From contig JANQMU010000140.1 in assembly GCA_028279875.1 (NCBI GenBank), positions 1 through 64,000 on the forward strand: a DNA stretch of 64,000 bases. The letters are read 5' to 3'. The notes under the pieces were generated by a model. That model was given only the letters and a program-made list of their open reading frames with translations, was not told the origin of the DNA and searched no databases. The position numbers and the translations under genes are program-made. The DNA is from Rhizobiaceae bacterium. Lineage in GTDB: Bacteria; Pseudomonadota; Alphaproteobacteria; Rhizobiales; Rhizobiaceae. Shown piece by piece: positions 51,924 through 61,481 of this stretch (positions within the stretch are counted from its first letter, which is position 1; the number at the start of each line of letters is the position of its first letter).

Positions 51924-52945
51924 GCGGGCCTCCCCTGATCGGAGGTGCGTTTCGCATGTGCCTCGGTTCTTCCGGACAACAACCGGCCCGCAAATGCGGA
52001 CAATCTTCCCTCTGCCAGGCCGGCCAGGCCGCGAGGAAACAGGATGATCGTCAGGATCAGAATGACACCATAGTTGATCATTCTGATCTCGTTGGGCGTC
52101 CGCAGAAGCTCCGGCAAAACAGTCAGCACGAAACCGGCAATCACGACCGGCCAGTAACTCCCCAGACCGCCGACAATGACGATCACCAGAATCAACTGTG
52201 TGAAATAGACATCAAAAATGATCGGATCGACCACGGAAACCGAAAACACGTATAATGAACCGGCCAGCGCGGCGAACGCCGCGGAAAATGCGGCGGAGAA
52301 AAGTTTCCAACGGGTGACCCTGACCCCACAGGACCGCGCCAGCGTTTCATCGTGTTTGATCATCTTCAAGGTGCGGCCAAGTCTCGATGACAGGACAACT
52401 CTCATCGTTGCAAGCGATAGGAACGCGAAGGCAGCCGCCAGAAAGTAGAACCTGAAAGGACTGTTGATCTCGAAACTGAACGATCCGAGGGCAATGGCCG
52501 GTGAAGGCAGTCCTGCAATGCCCATCGGACCATTGGTGACCTCGATCCACTCGGAGGCCAGCAACTGCATCAGAAGCGTGAATGCAATCGACACGATGAC
52601 GAACGCATGATTGGAAAGCCTGAGCGAAATCGCTCCGATGACCGTCGCCAGCCCCATGCACAGCAGCGCGGCTAGAAGCATTCCTTCCCACACACTGCCG
52701 CCAAGTCGCATGACCGTCAGCGCACCGACATATCCGCCGATACCCCAGAACGCGACCTGCGCGAAGGACAGAAGGCCGGTGTAGCCGTAAATGACGTTCA
52801 ACGACATTGCCAGCACGGTAAAGAAGAACGCATTGATGATGATGTTCAGATAGTAGTTGGAATCGGAGAGGAACGGCACGGCAAGCAACGCCATTGCCCC
52901 AACCATCAGGACCATGGTCTTTCGGATATTCATTTCCGCCAGCAT
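51920..52945 (-). CDS. livM: Branched-chain amino acid-type ABC transporter permease LivM
   Basis: 341 residues, about ten helices; LivM features YGYTGLLSFAQVAFWGIGGY and ARSCGVRVTRWKLFSAAFSAAFAALAG-type segment, and VIVGGLGSYWP. Start ATG 52945, with AAGGG upstream, three bases after the livH stop. Confidence 0.9.
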   Translation of the reverse strand: MLAEMNIRKTMVLMVGAMALLAVPFLSDSNYYLNIIINAFFFTVLAMSLNVIYGYTGLLSFAQVAFWGIGGYVGALTVMRLGGSVWEGMLLAALLCMGLATVIGAISLRLSNHAFVIVSIAFTLLMQLLASEWIEVTNGPMGIAGLPSPAIALGSFSFEINSPFRFYFLAAAFAFLSLATMRVVLSSRLGRTLKMIKHDETLARSCGVRVTRWKLFSAAFSAAFAALAGSLYVFSVSVVDPIIFDVYFTQLILVIVIVGGLGSYWPVVIAGFVLTVLPELLRTPNEIRMINYGVILILTIILFPRGLAGLAEGRLSAFAGRLLSGRTEAHAKRTSDQGRPA

Positions 52946-52948
52946 CGT

Positions 52949-53842
52949 TCAACCCTTCCTGACCGCATTCGAGAAAAGGCCGTTCGGGCGGACGATGAGC
53001 GCCAGGATCATCGCGATAAAGGCAGTCGCGTTTTGCCACACGATATTGGTGAAGCCACCGATGACGCTTTCAAGGATGCCAAGCGCCAACGCAACGATGA
53101 CCGCGCCGGCAATGTTTCCCATGCCGCCAATGATCACCACGGCAAAGGCTTTCAATAGAAACGTCTGACCAACGATGGGCTGGAAGACGATGATGGGTAC
53201 CAATACCGCGCCTGCAATGGCGCTGAGCGCGACACTGATTGTGATCGCGCGTCCAGCGACCTTGTCGGCATCGAGGCCGATCATCACCGCAGCTTCCTTG
53301 TTTTGAGCCACGGCCCGCAACGCTCGCCCGGCATTCGTGCGCATGAGAAAATAGAAAAGGACAATGAAGGTGGCTATCGACACGGCGCCGGCCACCGCGT
53401 GCGCGTGAGTCAGCCTGACATTGCCGAAATCAAAGCCGCCATACCCTATGTCGGTCGTGCCCATCTGAGGGTTGGCGGTATAAAAATACTGAATGCCGTT
53501 TATCAGGATGATCGACAGGCCAAGCGTCAGAATGAGGCTCTTCTCGAAGACCCCGACATTCTTGTCTCCGGTTGCGAGCGAGGCCAGCAATCCACGTGAT
53601 GCCAAAACGCCGATCACACTCGACAGCACAATCATGGCCAGAAAGGCGAGCGCAAAACTCCCCCCGAACAAGGGGAGCAATGCGATCATGCCGTACATCG
53701 CGACCATCATGAACTCGCCATGCGCGAAGTTGACGATATGGAGGATTCCGAATTGCAACGACAGTCCGGTCGCGATCAGCCCGTATATCAGGCCGATCAC
53801 CACGCCGTTGAGCAGCAGTTGGAAAAACAGGTCGTAGTTCAT
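52949..53842 (-). CDS. livH: Branched-chain amino acid-type ABC transporter permease LivH
   Basis: 297 residues from ATG 53842 (MNYDLFFQ); the open frame to 53902 overlaps the binding-protein gene. LivH features: LIYGLIATGLSLQFG, IVNFAHGEFMM, RAVAQNKEAAVMIGL, AFAVVIIGGMGNIAGAV. Confidence 0.9.
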   Translation of the reverse strand: MNYDLFFQLLLNGVVIGLIYGLIATGLSLQFGILHIVNFAHGEFMMVAMYGMIALLPLFGGSFALAFLAMIVLSSVIGVLASRGLLASLATGDKNVGVFEKSLILTLGLSIILINGIQYFYTANPQMGTTDIGYGGFDFGNVRLTHAHAVAGAVSIATFIVLFYFLMRTNAGRALRAVAQNKEAAVMIGLDADKVAGRAITISVALSAIAGAVLVPIIVFQPIVGQTFLLKAFAVVIIGGMGNIAGAVIVALALGILESVIGGFTNIVWQNATAFIAMILALIVRPNGLFSNAVRKG

Positions 53843-53855
53843 GATGGTCTGACTT

Positions 53856-54992
53856 TCAGTCCGTCGGGAACACGTCGACGACCTTTTCCTCGGTCCCGTC
53901 AACCACGCTGATCACGGCGTTGTTGTGGGCCTGATTGTGGTCATCGAACTCGACCACCCCACCCATGATCGACTTGTATGAGGTATCTTTCAAAGCCTGC
54001 CGAATGGCATCGCCGTCGGTACTCCCCGCACGCTCAATGGCATCAGTCAGCACATAGGTTGCTTCGTAACCGGCAAAGCTCTGCAGCACGGCACCTTCGC
54101 CAAACTTCTGTGCGACCTTTTCGTCGAAGGCCTTGTTCTCTGGGAGGTCGACCTGGCTATTGTAAGGAAAGCCGGTGATGGCACCGTCAAACGCACCGGC
54201 GGCGAGCAGCGCCTGGAGCGCATCGCCGCCGAAACTCAGCTTGCCGGTCATAATGGTTTTCAGGCCCTGGGCCTGAGCCTGCTTGCCGAAATTGGCGATG
54301 TCGGTCACCGAGTTGTAGAGCGCCACAGCATCCGCACCGGTGCTTTTCAGGCGCGTGATAATTGTTGTGAAGTCGGCAGCGCCAATCGGGTGAAAATCAG
54401 TTGAAACAATCTCGAATCCCTTGGCTTTGGCCGCTGCGGAGAATGCGTCAGCGCCGCCGCGACCATAATCGGTGCTTTCCGCCACAATCGCGATTGTCTT
54501 CACCGTGCCCAGGCTTGCCAGATAGTTGACATTTGCCGCTGCAAGTTCCTTGTCGGATGGATTGAGCCGGAACACCCAGGGATTCCCGCCGACCCCGGAC
54601 TTCTCCGAAATCTCCGGGCTCGAAGCGATGGCCGAAACCAGAGGGATCCTGGCTTTCATGAATACCGGCATTGCCGCCAGCACCGCCGAACTGCATTGCG
54701 CACCCATGACTGCAACGACGCCCTGCTCGATAAGCCTGTTGGCGACGGTGACGGAAACGCCGGGATTGCATTGATTGTCCTCGGTAATGACTCTTACCTC
54801 CTTGCCAAGTATCCCGCCGGCCGCATTGATTTCTTCCAGAGCAAGTTCGATGCCGCGTCGTTCATGCAGCGAGCCATAGGCAACAGGACCCGTCAGAGGT
54901 GTCGACAGGCCGATATCGATGGTTTCCTGCGCGCTGGCTCCGCTCGCCATCATTGTCATGGCGAGGCCAATGGCCATTTTCCCCAGTCTCAT
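53856..54992 (-). CDS. livK: Amino acid-type ABC transporter binding protein (LivK family, type 1 fold)
   Basis: 378 residues from ATG 54992 (GGGAG upstream). Signal peptide RLGKMAIGLAMTMMASGASA. Mature N-terminus IDIGLSTPLTGPVAYGS is typical of Leu/Ile/Val-binding proteins, with the VMGAQCSSAVLAAMPV ligand-site segment. Ligand may be any amino acid, amide or small organic compound; context suggests one handled by the PLP enzyme and the M24 hydrolase. Confidence 0.88.
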   Translation of the reverse strand: MRLGKMAIGLAMTMMASGASAQETIDIGLSTPLTGPVAYGSLHERRGIELALEEINAAGGILGKEVRVITEDNQCNPGVSVTVANRLIEQGVVAVMGAQCSSAVLAAMPVFMKARIPLVSAIASSPEISEKSGVGGNPWVFRLNPSDKELAAANVNYLASLGTVKTIAIVAESTDYGRGGADAFSAAAKAKGFEIVSTDFHPIGAADFTTIITRLKSTGADAVALYNSVTDIANFGKQAQAQGLKTIMTGKLSFGGDALQALLAAGAFDGAITGFPYNSQVDLPENKAFDEKVAQKFGEGAVLQSFAGYEATYVLTDAIERAGSTDGDAIRQALKDTSYKSIMGGVVEFDDHNQAHNNAVISVVDGTEEKVVDVFPTD

Positions 54993-55026
54993 TTTCTTCT
55001 CCCATTCCGTTGGAATATTTCTGACT

Positions 55027-56328
55027 TCATTGCGCGGGGTTGGTATTCGATGCGTCGAAGGCGTAGTGCTCGGACAGATACTGAAGACACCGTTCAAAGC
55101 CGCCTTCGACAATGGGGGCTCGCTGCTTCGGGTCCACAGACTGGTCGAGGTCCTTCAGGCCGCTGGCGGTCAGCAGGCTTACGACCGTGTCATTGCCGGC
55201 AATCAGGCCGCGATCGACCAGTTTTTTGATGCCGGCCAGAGGTACGACCGCCGATAGCTCACCCAGCAGGCCCTCGCGGCCGGCGAGCACGTCCTGCCAG
55301 TGTTGAAGGTCAACATCGCCGATCGCGACCGCGGCACCGTTGGATTCACGAACCGCCTTGAGAGCCTGGTAGGAGCCTTGACTGGTGCCGATCGAGATCG
55401 CTGCCGTGCGGAAATTGGGAATGATGTTGACGGGACGATCTTCATCGGTTGCAAGTGTCTGTTCGAGAGAGCCGTAGACTTCGATTGCCGCCAGTTTCGG
55501 AAGCTTGCGGGTCAGGCGGGCATCCTTCAGGTCCTTGAAGCCGCGCCAGATACCGGCCATCGCATCGCCATAGGCAACGGGCAGTGCCAGCCAGTCGGGA
55601 ACCGTGTTTCCCAACTGTTCGAATATCTCGTAGGCGATGGTCTTGTAGCCTTCGATGCCGACCGGATGGGAGCCGACGACGGGCGCAACAAATGGCGAGG
55701 TTGCATACCATCCCAGTTCACGGACACCACGTTCGAGCAGCGGCCACCGATCCTGCTGGTCGCGCAACGGCAGGACCATCGCGCCATATTTCCGAATCTG
55801 GTCCAGCAACGGACCTGCTGCACCCTCGAAAGTCAGCACAATGCAGGCCAGTCCTGCCTTCGCCGCATAGGCCGCCAACGACGCACCGGCATTACCGGAG
55901 GAACTGGTGGCAACGACCCGGGCATCGATTTGCCTGGCGTAGGAGATCGCCACCGTGGACAGGCGATCCTTGTAGGACCAGGTCGGATTGCGGCTTTCAT
56001 CCTTGATATGGATTGATTGCAGGCCGAGCATGTCCGCCAGGCGGTCAGCCCGGCAAAGCGGCGTGCCACCTTCGCCGAGAGTGATGACATTTCCCTCTCC
56101 AATCGGCAGGAATGACTGATATCGCCACAATCCCGATGGCTGGCGATCGGAAGGCAATAGGCGGGAAGCGCGCGCATCGGCCATATAATCCAGCTCGAAA
56201 TTGGCAGGCGCCGTCGTGCGGCAGGCGGGACAGCCCCGCGAGTCAATTGGTCGCGTTATGGGCTGTCCCTCTCCGCATCGAGCACAGACCAACCCCGCTA
56301 TTCGTTGTGAAACAGCCGGCGCGGACAT
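55027..56328 (-). CDS. Threonine synthase-like PLP enzyme (fold type II) with N-terminal zinc ribbon
   Basis: 433 residues. Cys15-x2-Cys18 and Cys33-x2-Cys36 form a zinc ribbon; Lys120 in WSYKDRLS is the PLP lysine; SSSGNAGASLAA binds the PLP phosphate. Looks like the threonine synthase/threonine dehydratase superfamily. It overlaps the iclR stop by TGATG and precedes livK by 34 bases. Its place in an IclR-controlled uptake operon suggests a catabolic lyase or dehydratase on an amino acid rather than threonine biosynthesis. Confidence 0.82.
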   Translation of the reverse strand: MSAPAVSQRIAGLVCARCGEGQPITRPIDSRGCPACRTTAPANFELDYMADARASRLLPSDRQPSGLWRYQSFLPIGEGNVITLGEGGTPLCRADRLADMLGLQSIHIKDESRNPTWSYKDRLSTVAISYARQIDARVVATSSSGNAGASLAAYAAKAGLACIVLTFEGAAGPLLDQIRKYGAMVLPLRDQQDRWPLLERGVRELGWYATSPFVAPVVGSHPVGIEGYKTIAYEIFEQLGNTVPDWLALPVAYGDAMAGIWRGFKDLKDARLTRKLPKLAAIEVYGSLEQTLATDEDRPVNIIPNFRTAAISIGTSQGSYQALKAVRESNGAAVAIGDVDLQHWQDVLAGREGLLGELSAVVPLAGIKKLVDRGLIAGNDTVVSLLTASGLKDLDQSVDPKQRAPIVEGGFERCLQYLSEHYAFDASNTNPAQ

Positions 56329-57113
56329 CAGTCCATCTCCCAGCTGTTTCGCGCTGTGCTCGGGCAGCCGAGGCTGTCGGAAATCGCAGATGCCGCATCG
56401 ACGATCAGCCTGGTGATCTCGTCCTGTTTCAGCGACACCGTGTTGGGCATATAGGCAACGCTGACGCCGGCTATGACCTTGCCATTCGCGCCCCGAACGG
56501 GTGCGCCGACGGATGTTACGCCGGCGATATTCTCACCATCGACAACGACAAATCCCGCTTCCCGAACGCTTTTCAGTTGCCGGACGATCCTGGCGGGTTC
56601 GGTGATTGTCTTGTCGGTGAACTCCTCAAGAGGATTTGCTTCCAGCAACTCAAGTGAACGATCCTCACCCGCGGCTGCAAGGAGGATCCTGCCAAGCGCG
56701 GTCGAGTGAAGCGGAAGAATTTCACCGGCATCAAGCCTCACCACGAGGCGGTGCTTGCTGGGAACCGAAAGAACATAGACCCCTCGACCGGCTCGAAGAG
56801 CGCCCAGGAATCCATTCAGCCCGTGCTCTTCGGCGAGGCGTGCAAGATGGAGCTGCGCGATACGCGCTGTGGTGTTTCCATGACGAATTGACATGCCGAG
56901 AGACACGGAACGATAGCCAATCCGATATCTCCTGGTTTCATCGACCTGTTCGATAAAACCTCGTTCCAGCAAGGTGTTCAACGCGCGCTGGATGATCGTT
57001 GCCCCCAAACCCAGCCTTCTGGACAATTCGCGAACACCAAGGGGTTCGGCCGAAAGATCTATGGTTTCCAGCACTTCCAACCCGCGATCGAGAGATTGAT
57101 TGATTTCGCTCAT
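56328..57113 (-). CDS. IclR-family transcriptional regulator
   Basis: 261 residues. Winged helix 1-70 (SLDRGLEVLETIDLS, LGVRELSRRLGLGATIIQRA, LNTLLERGFIEQ) and IclR effector domain with LHSTALGRILLAA and VVDGENIAGVTSVGAPV. First gene of the minus-strand Liv operon and probably autoregulated through the repeats at 57120-57144, one of which forms part of its ribosome-binding region. Confidence 0.88.
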   Translation of the reverse strand: MSEINQSLDRGLEVLETIDLSAEPLGVRELSRRLGLGATIIQRALNTLLERGFIEQVDETRRYRIGYRSVSLGMSIRHGNTTARIAQLHLARLAEEHGLNGFLGALRAGRGVYVLSVPSKHRLVVRLDAGEILPLHSTALGRILLAAAGEDRSLELLEANPLEEFTDKTITEPARIVRQLKSVREAGFVVVDGENIAGVTSVGAPVRGANGKVIAGVSVAYMPNTVSLKQDEITRLIVDAASAISDSLGCPSTARNSWEMD

Positions 57114-57119
57114 TCATTT

Positions 57120-57144
57120 GTTCCTATATACGGAACAACGTTCC
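57120..57144. promoter_or_regulatory. Triple half-site IclR-type operator
   Basis: Three alternating half-sites: GTTCC (57120-57124), GGAAC (57132-57136) and GTTCC (57140-57144). They give GTTCC-N7-GGAAC and GGAAC-AAC-GTTCC. The sequence resembles known IclR-family palindromes with GTTCC/GGAAC arms and lies 6-31 bases before the iclR start; the first half-site doubles as the AGGAAC ribosome site on the minus strand. Confidence 0.6.
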
Positions 57145-57393
57145 GATTAGGATATTTATAGATGTTTCATATCGTGAGTCAAGCAAGCCAATCTCATAAC
57201 GACTCGCTCGATGCTCGATTCCTCTCGAGGCTAACGGGGAAGCTGATACTCGCGGAGCCTGCCGGGCTGAAGACGTGGTTCGACCGGGTGATGGAAACCA
57301 CATTTCACGGTTCATCGAAAACCAAACCGAATTTCGAGCTTGAATTTATCGAAATGAACAAAGGGAGCGTTTGGTGCTCAAACCCGGAGGGGT
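57145..57393. other. Gene-free boundary between the Liv operon and the hydrogenase cluster
   Basis: About 250 bases. An open frame reads through part of it on the + strand (57162-57470), but it runs into hypE on the opposite strand and shows no recognisable protein pattern. A weak hairpin AACCC-GGAG-GGGTT (57381-57394) overlaps the end of hypE. Nothing else supported. Confidence 0.45.
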
Positions 57394-58431
57394 TCAGCAG
57401 ATCCGGGGAAGCTGCTCACCCGGGAGCCAGTCGACCACCCTTGCGCCGCCGAAGCCGGTTTGCATGGTGACCATGCAGTCGGTGTCCTCGACCACGTGAC
57501 CGATTTGCGCCGTCTGGCCCCCCAGCGGATGGGCGCGCATGACCCCCATCACCCGGTCCGCATCGCCGGCATGGCAGATGCAGATTAGCCTGCCCTCATT
57601 GGCGACATAGAGCGGATCGAGGCCAAGGAGTTCGCAGGCCGCCTGAACGTCCGGGCGGATCGGAATATCGTCCTCCCGCAGGACAACGCCGACCCGCGAG
57701 GCATGGGCGATTTCATTGAGCGCCGTCGCAAGGCCGCCCCTTGTCGGATCGCGCAGCACCGAAATGCCCTGCACCGCGGTGATCATGGCCTCGACAAGCC
57801 CGTGCAGGGCGGTGCTGTCGGAACGGATCTCGGTTTCGAATTCCAGGTTCTCGCGCTTCGACAAGATGGCGACGCCATGGTCGCCAATCGGTCCGGAAAT
57901 CAACACGACCTGTCCGGGCTGTGCGGCCGTTGGCGATATCGCGACGCCCTCCGGCACGACACCCACACCGGCTGTCGTGATGAACACCCCGTCGCCCTTG
58001 CCTTTCTCGACCACCTTGGTGTCGCCAGCGACCACGGGCACGCCGGCCTCACGGGCGGCATCGGCCATCGACATGACGATGCGCTCCAGATCGGCAAGCG
58101 GAAAACCCTCCTCCAGAATGAAGCCAGCCGTCAGCGAAACCGGTTTCGCCCCGGCCATGGCGACATCGTTCAGCGTGCCGTGGACGGCAAGCGAACCGAT
58201 GTCTCCGCCCGGGAAAAACAGCGGTGAGACCACATGGGCGTCGGTCGACATCACCAGGCGGCCCGGCGGCACGTCGAAAACGGCCGCATCATGACCCTGA
58301 TCCAGGATCGGGTTCTTCAGGTGACGGTAAAACAGATCGCCGATCAGCTCCGTCATGGCGCGGCCGCCCCCGCCATGGGTCATGTCGACGGCGCCGGCAC
58401 GCAAGCCCGCGCGGCCCTCCGTGCTGTTCAT
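57394..58431 (-). CDS. hypE: Hydrogenase maturation protein HypE
   Basis: 345 residues from ATG 58431, overlapping the hypD stop (ATGA). Begins with the HGGGGRAMTELI motif, has the ATP-binding GTLNDVAMAGAKP and ends with the essential PRIC tail, whose Cys carries the thiocarboxamide dehydrated to cyanide for the NiFe active site. Works with HypF, which is not in this window. Last gene of the hox-hyp operon. Confidence 0.95.
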   Translation of the reverse strand: MNSTEGRAGLRAGAVDMTHGGGGRAMTELIGDLFYRHLKNPILDQGHDAAVFDVPPGRLVMSTDAHVVSPLFFPGGDIGSLAVHGTLNDVAMAGAKPVSLTAGFILEEGFPLADLERIVMSMADAAREAGVPVVAGDTKVVEKGKGDGVFITTAGVGVVPEGVAISPTAAQPGQVVLISGPIGDHGVAILSKRENLEFETEIRSDSTALHGLVEAMITAVQGISVLRDPTRGGLATALNEIAHASRVGVVLREDDIPIRPDVQAACELLGLDPLYVANEGRLICICHAGDADRVMGVMRAHPLGGQTAQIGHVVEDTDCMVTMQTGFGGARVVDWLPGEQLPRIC

Positions 58432-59579
58432 GCCGCCGCGTCCCCGGTCGCCAGCGCCGCCTCCCGCTTGCGTCCGTAGGTCCAGTAGGCGGCGCAGGCG
58501 CCTTCCGATGACACCATGCAGGCCCCAATCGGGTTGTCGGGCGTACAGACCGTACCGAACAGTTTGCATTCGGTCGGTTTCTTCGCGCCGCGCAGCACTG
58601 CCGGACATTCGCAGGATTTGACCTCCCGCGAGGCCTTCGGGCTGAGCGTGAAACGGCTTTCGGCGTCAAACTCCTCATAGGCGCTGCGGATCTTCAGGGC
58701 GCTCTCCGGCACGGTTCCAAGCCCGCGCCACTCGAAATCCCTGCGCCGCTCCAGAACGTCGGCAACCAGTCGCTGCGCCTTGCGATTGCCATGGCGGGTC
58801 ACGACCCGCGTGTACTGGTTCTCCACCACATGACGGCCTTCATTGATCTGGCGGATCAGCATCAGTGTCGACTGCATGACATCCAGCGGTTCGAAACCGG
58901 CAATGACGATCGGCTTGCGGAACGCCCGCGCCGCCGGCTCGTAAGGGGCCGACCCGATGACGGAACTGACATGGGACGGCCCCAGGAAGCCGTCAATCCG
59001 CACCGGCGCTTCACCCGGCCCCGCGGGCGCCTCGACGATATGGGCGATCGCCGGCGGCGTCAGGACATGATTGCAGAAGACCGTGAAATTCGCGATTCCC
59101 TCGGCCTTTGCCTGCAGGATGGCGACAGCGGTCGGCGGTGTCGTGGTTTCAAATCCGATGGCGAAGAACACCACCTCACGGCCCGGATTATCCCGCGCGA
59201 TCTTCAGCGCGTCCTGAGTCGAATACACCATGCGGATATCGGCGCCTTCCGCCTTCGCTTTCAACAGGCTCTTCTGCTTGGTCCCCGGCACCCGCATCAT
59301 GTCGCCATAGGTGGTCAGGATCACATCCTGCCTGAGCGCCAGTTCGACGGCGTCGTCCAGCCGGCGCACCGGCAGGACACAGACCGGGCAGCCCGGACCA
59401 TGGACATATTCGACATTGTCCGGCATCAGATCCTGCACGCCGTAGCGGAAGATCGCATGGGTATGGCCGCCGCAGAATTCCATCAGGTGATAGCGCCGGC
59501 CCGGATCGGCCTCGCGGGCAATCGCCGTGCCGAGCCTGCGCGCCAGCTTGCCGTCACGAAATTCGCGGATGTATTTCAT
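58428..59579 (-). CDS. hypD: Hydrogenase maturation protein HypD
   Basis: 383 residues. Conserved CGGHTHAIFRYG, GPGCPVCVLP and IGFETTTPPTA. C-terminal 4Fe-4S cysteines begin at KSCECPAVLRG. With HypC it is the scaffold for assembling the Fe(CN)2CO unit. ATGA overlaps on both sides with hypC and hypE. Confidence 0.95.
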   Translation of the reverse strand: MKYIREFRDGKLARRLGTAIAREADPGRRYHLMEFCGGHTHAIFRYGVQDLMPDNVEYVHGPGCPVCVLPVRRLDDAVELALRQDVILTTYGDMMRVPGTKQKSLLKAKAEGADIRMVYSTQDALKIARDNPGREVVFFAIGFETTTPPTAVAILQAKAEGIANFTVFCNHVLTPPAIAHIVEAPAGPGEAPVRIDGFLGPSHVSSVIGSAPYEPAARAFRKPIVIAGFEPLDVMQSTLMLIRQINEGRHVVENQYTRVVTRHGNRKAQRLVADVLERRRDFEWRGLGTVPESALKIRSAYEEFDAESRFTLSPKASREVKSCECPAVLRGAKKPTECKLFGTVCTPDNPIGACMVSSEGACAAYWTYGRKREAALATGDAAA

Positions 59580-59857
59580 GCGCCTGCCTCCCCGCCGGTT
59601 TCGGCCGCCGCGCCACCGGCCATTTCCTCCAGTTCCTCTGCCAGCACGCCGGTTTCCGCCATCAGTTTGAGCGTCCGGTCCGCTTCTTCTTCGGACAGCT
59701 TGTGCAGCGCGAAACCGACATGGACAAGCAGGTAGTCACCGACCTTCACCTCATCGAGCAGAGCCGTGGAAACCGGTTTCCGGATGCCTTCCAGAGCGAC
59801 GGTCGCAATATCGCCTGATTCGAGGGAAACGACCCGGGCGGGGATTGCAAGGCACAT
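59576..59857 (-). CDS. hypC: Hydrogenase maturation chaperone HypC
   Basis: 93 residues from ATG 59857, chosen over TTG 59863 because HypC must start MCLAIPARV with Cys2 exposed. GGAGCG upstream. DYLLVHVGFALHKL is the family motif. The Ala/Glu/Gly-rich C-terminal tail (about residues 80-93) is longer than usual. It carries the Fe(CN)2CO unit from HypD to the large subunit. Confidence 0.93.
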   Translation of the reverse strand: MCLAIPARVVSLESGDIATVALEGIRKPVSTALLDEVKVGDYLLVHVGFALHKLSEEEADRTLKLMAETGVLAEELEEMAGGAAAETGGEAGA

Positions 59858-59869
59858 GATCAAACGCTC

Positions 59870-60678
<809 letters not shown>

Positions 60679-60679
<1 letters not shown>

Positions 60680-61020
60680 CACACCACCTCCAATTCGCGG
60701 ATCTTGAGCTCTTCGCCGCCGGTCACGTGCAGGGCCTCGGAACCGCAATGCGGACAGGTGCCGAACCGTTCCCCCACCAGGGCAGTTTCGAGGCAGGACA
60801 GACACAGGGCCTCGGCCGGCGGACGGGATATTTCAAGCGCCGCGCCCTCGGCGAGCGAACCTTTCATGACGACATCAAAGCCGAATTTCAGCGCCTCCGG
60901 TTCGACGCAGGACAGCGCGCCAACGTCGACGCGCACCCGTTTGACGCGGCTGAAATGGTCGCGGGCGGCCTGATCCTTCAGGAGATCCAGAATGCTCTCG
61001 CAAAGCGACATTTCATGCAT
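60679..61020 (-). CDS. hypA: Hydrogenase nickel-incorporation protein HypA
   Basis: 113 residues from ATG 61020. Starts MHEMSLCES, with His2-Glu3 for nickel, and has the zinc site CLSC...CPHC. The start overlaps the end of hoxW by 8 bases. Confidence 0.94.
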
Positions 61021-61471
61021 CAACACGCTCCCTTGCCGGCCGCGCATCCTCCAGCCAGGTCAGAAAGAACTGCTCGGCCTCGGCGAGATTTGCCACCGCT
61101 TCCGTCGAGAGCCCCTCTTTCATGGCGCCGAAGTCACGGCCCGAAATGCCGAGCACATAGGCACGCGGTCTGGCGCCGTACAGCGTCTCGCAAAGCGCCA
61201 GCACCGTCTCGGGAACCAGGCTGTGGCTCCCAAGCAACTGCGACGCGCCGGGCCGGATTTCCCGAAAGGAATAGGCGGATTCACCGCCGATTTCAGCGTC
61301 GGCGAAGACGACCAGATCGTGGGTCGACATCGCCAGCGCATGCTCGGCGACCAGTTGATAATCGGTGTCCACATCCCAGCCGGGAAGCGCATGCGCGGCC
61401 ATCAATTGCGAAAAGGCCGGCCCCAGCCCGTCATCGCCCCGCCCCGGATTGCCGTAGCCGATCAAAAGCAC
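61013..61471 (-). CDS. hoxW: NiFe hydrogenase maturation endopeptidase (HoxW/HyaD family)
   Basis: 152 residues from GTG 61471, with GAGGAG upstream. N-terminal LLIGYGNPGRGDDGLGPA holds the nickel-sensing Asp, and VVFADAEIGG the second Asp of the peptidase site. It should remove the C-terminal peptide of HoxH after nickel insertion. 10 bases after hoxH. Confidence 0.9.
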   Translation of the reverse strand: MLLIGYGNPGRGDDGLGPAFSQLMAAHALPGWDVDTDYQLVAEHALAMSTHDLVVFADAEIGGESAYSFREIRPGASQLLGSHSLVPETVLALCETLYGARPRAYVLGISGRDFGAMKEGLSTEAVANLAEAEQFFLTWLEDARPARERVDA

Positions 61472-61481
61472 ATTGCGCTCC

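Noticed and set aside
55027-56328. Biosynthetic threonine synthase (thrC)
   Set aside because: The gene is locked into an IclR-controlled transport operon with overlapping start and stop codons and has no hom or thrB neighbour, so a catabolic lyase is more likely.
57162-57470. 102-codon + strand frame in the gap before hypE
   Set aside because: Half of it is antisense to hypE, there is no good ribosome site and no recognisable sequence pattern.
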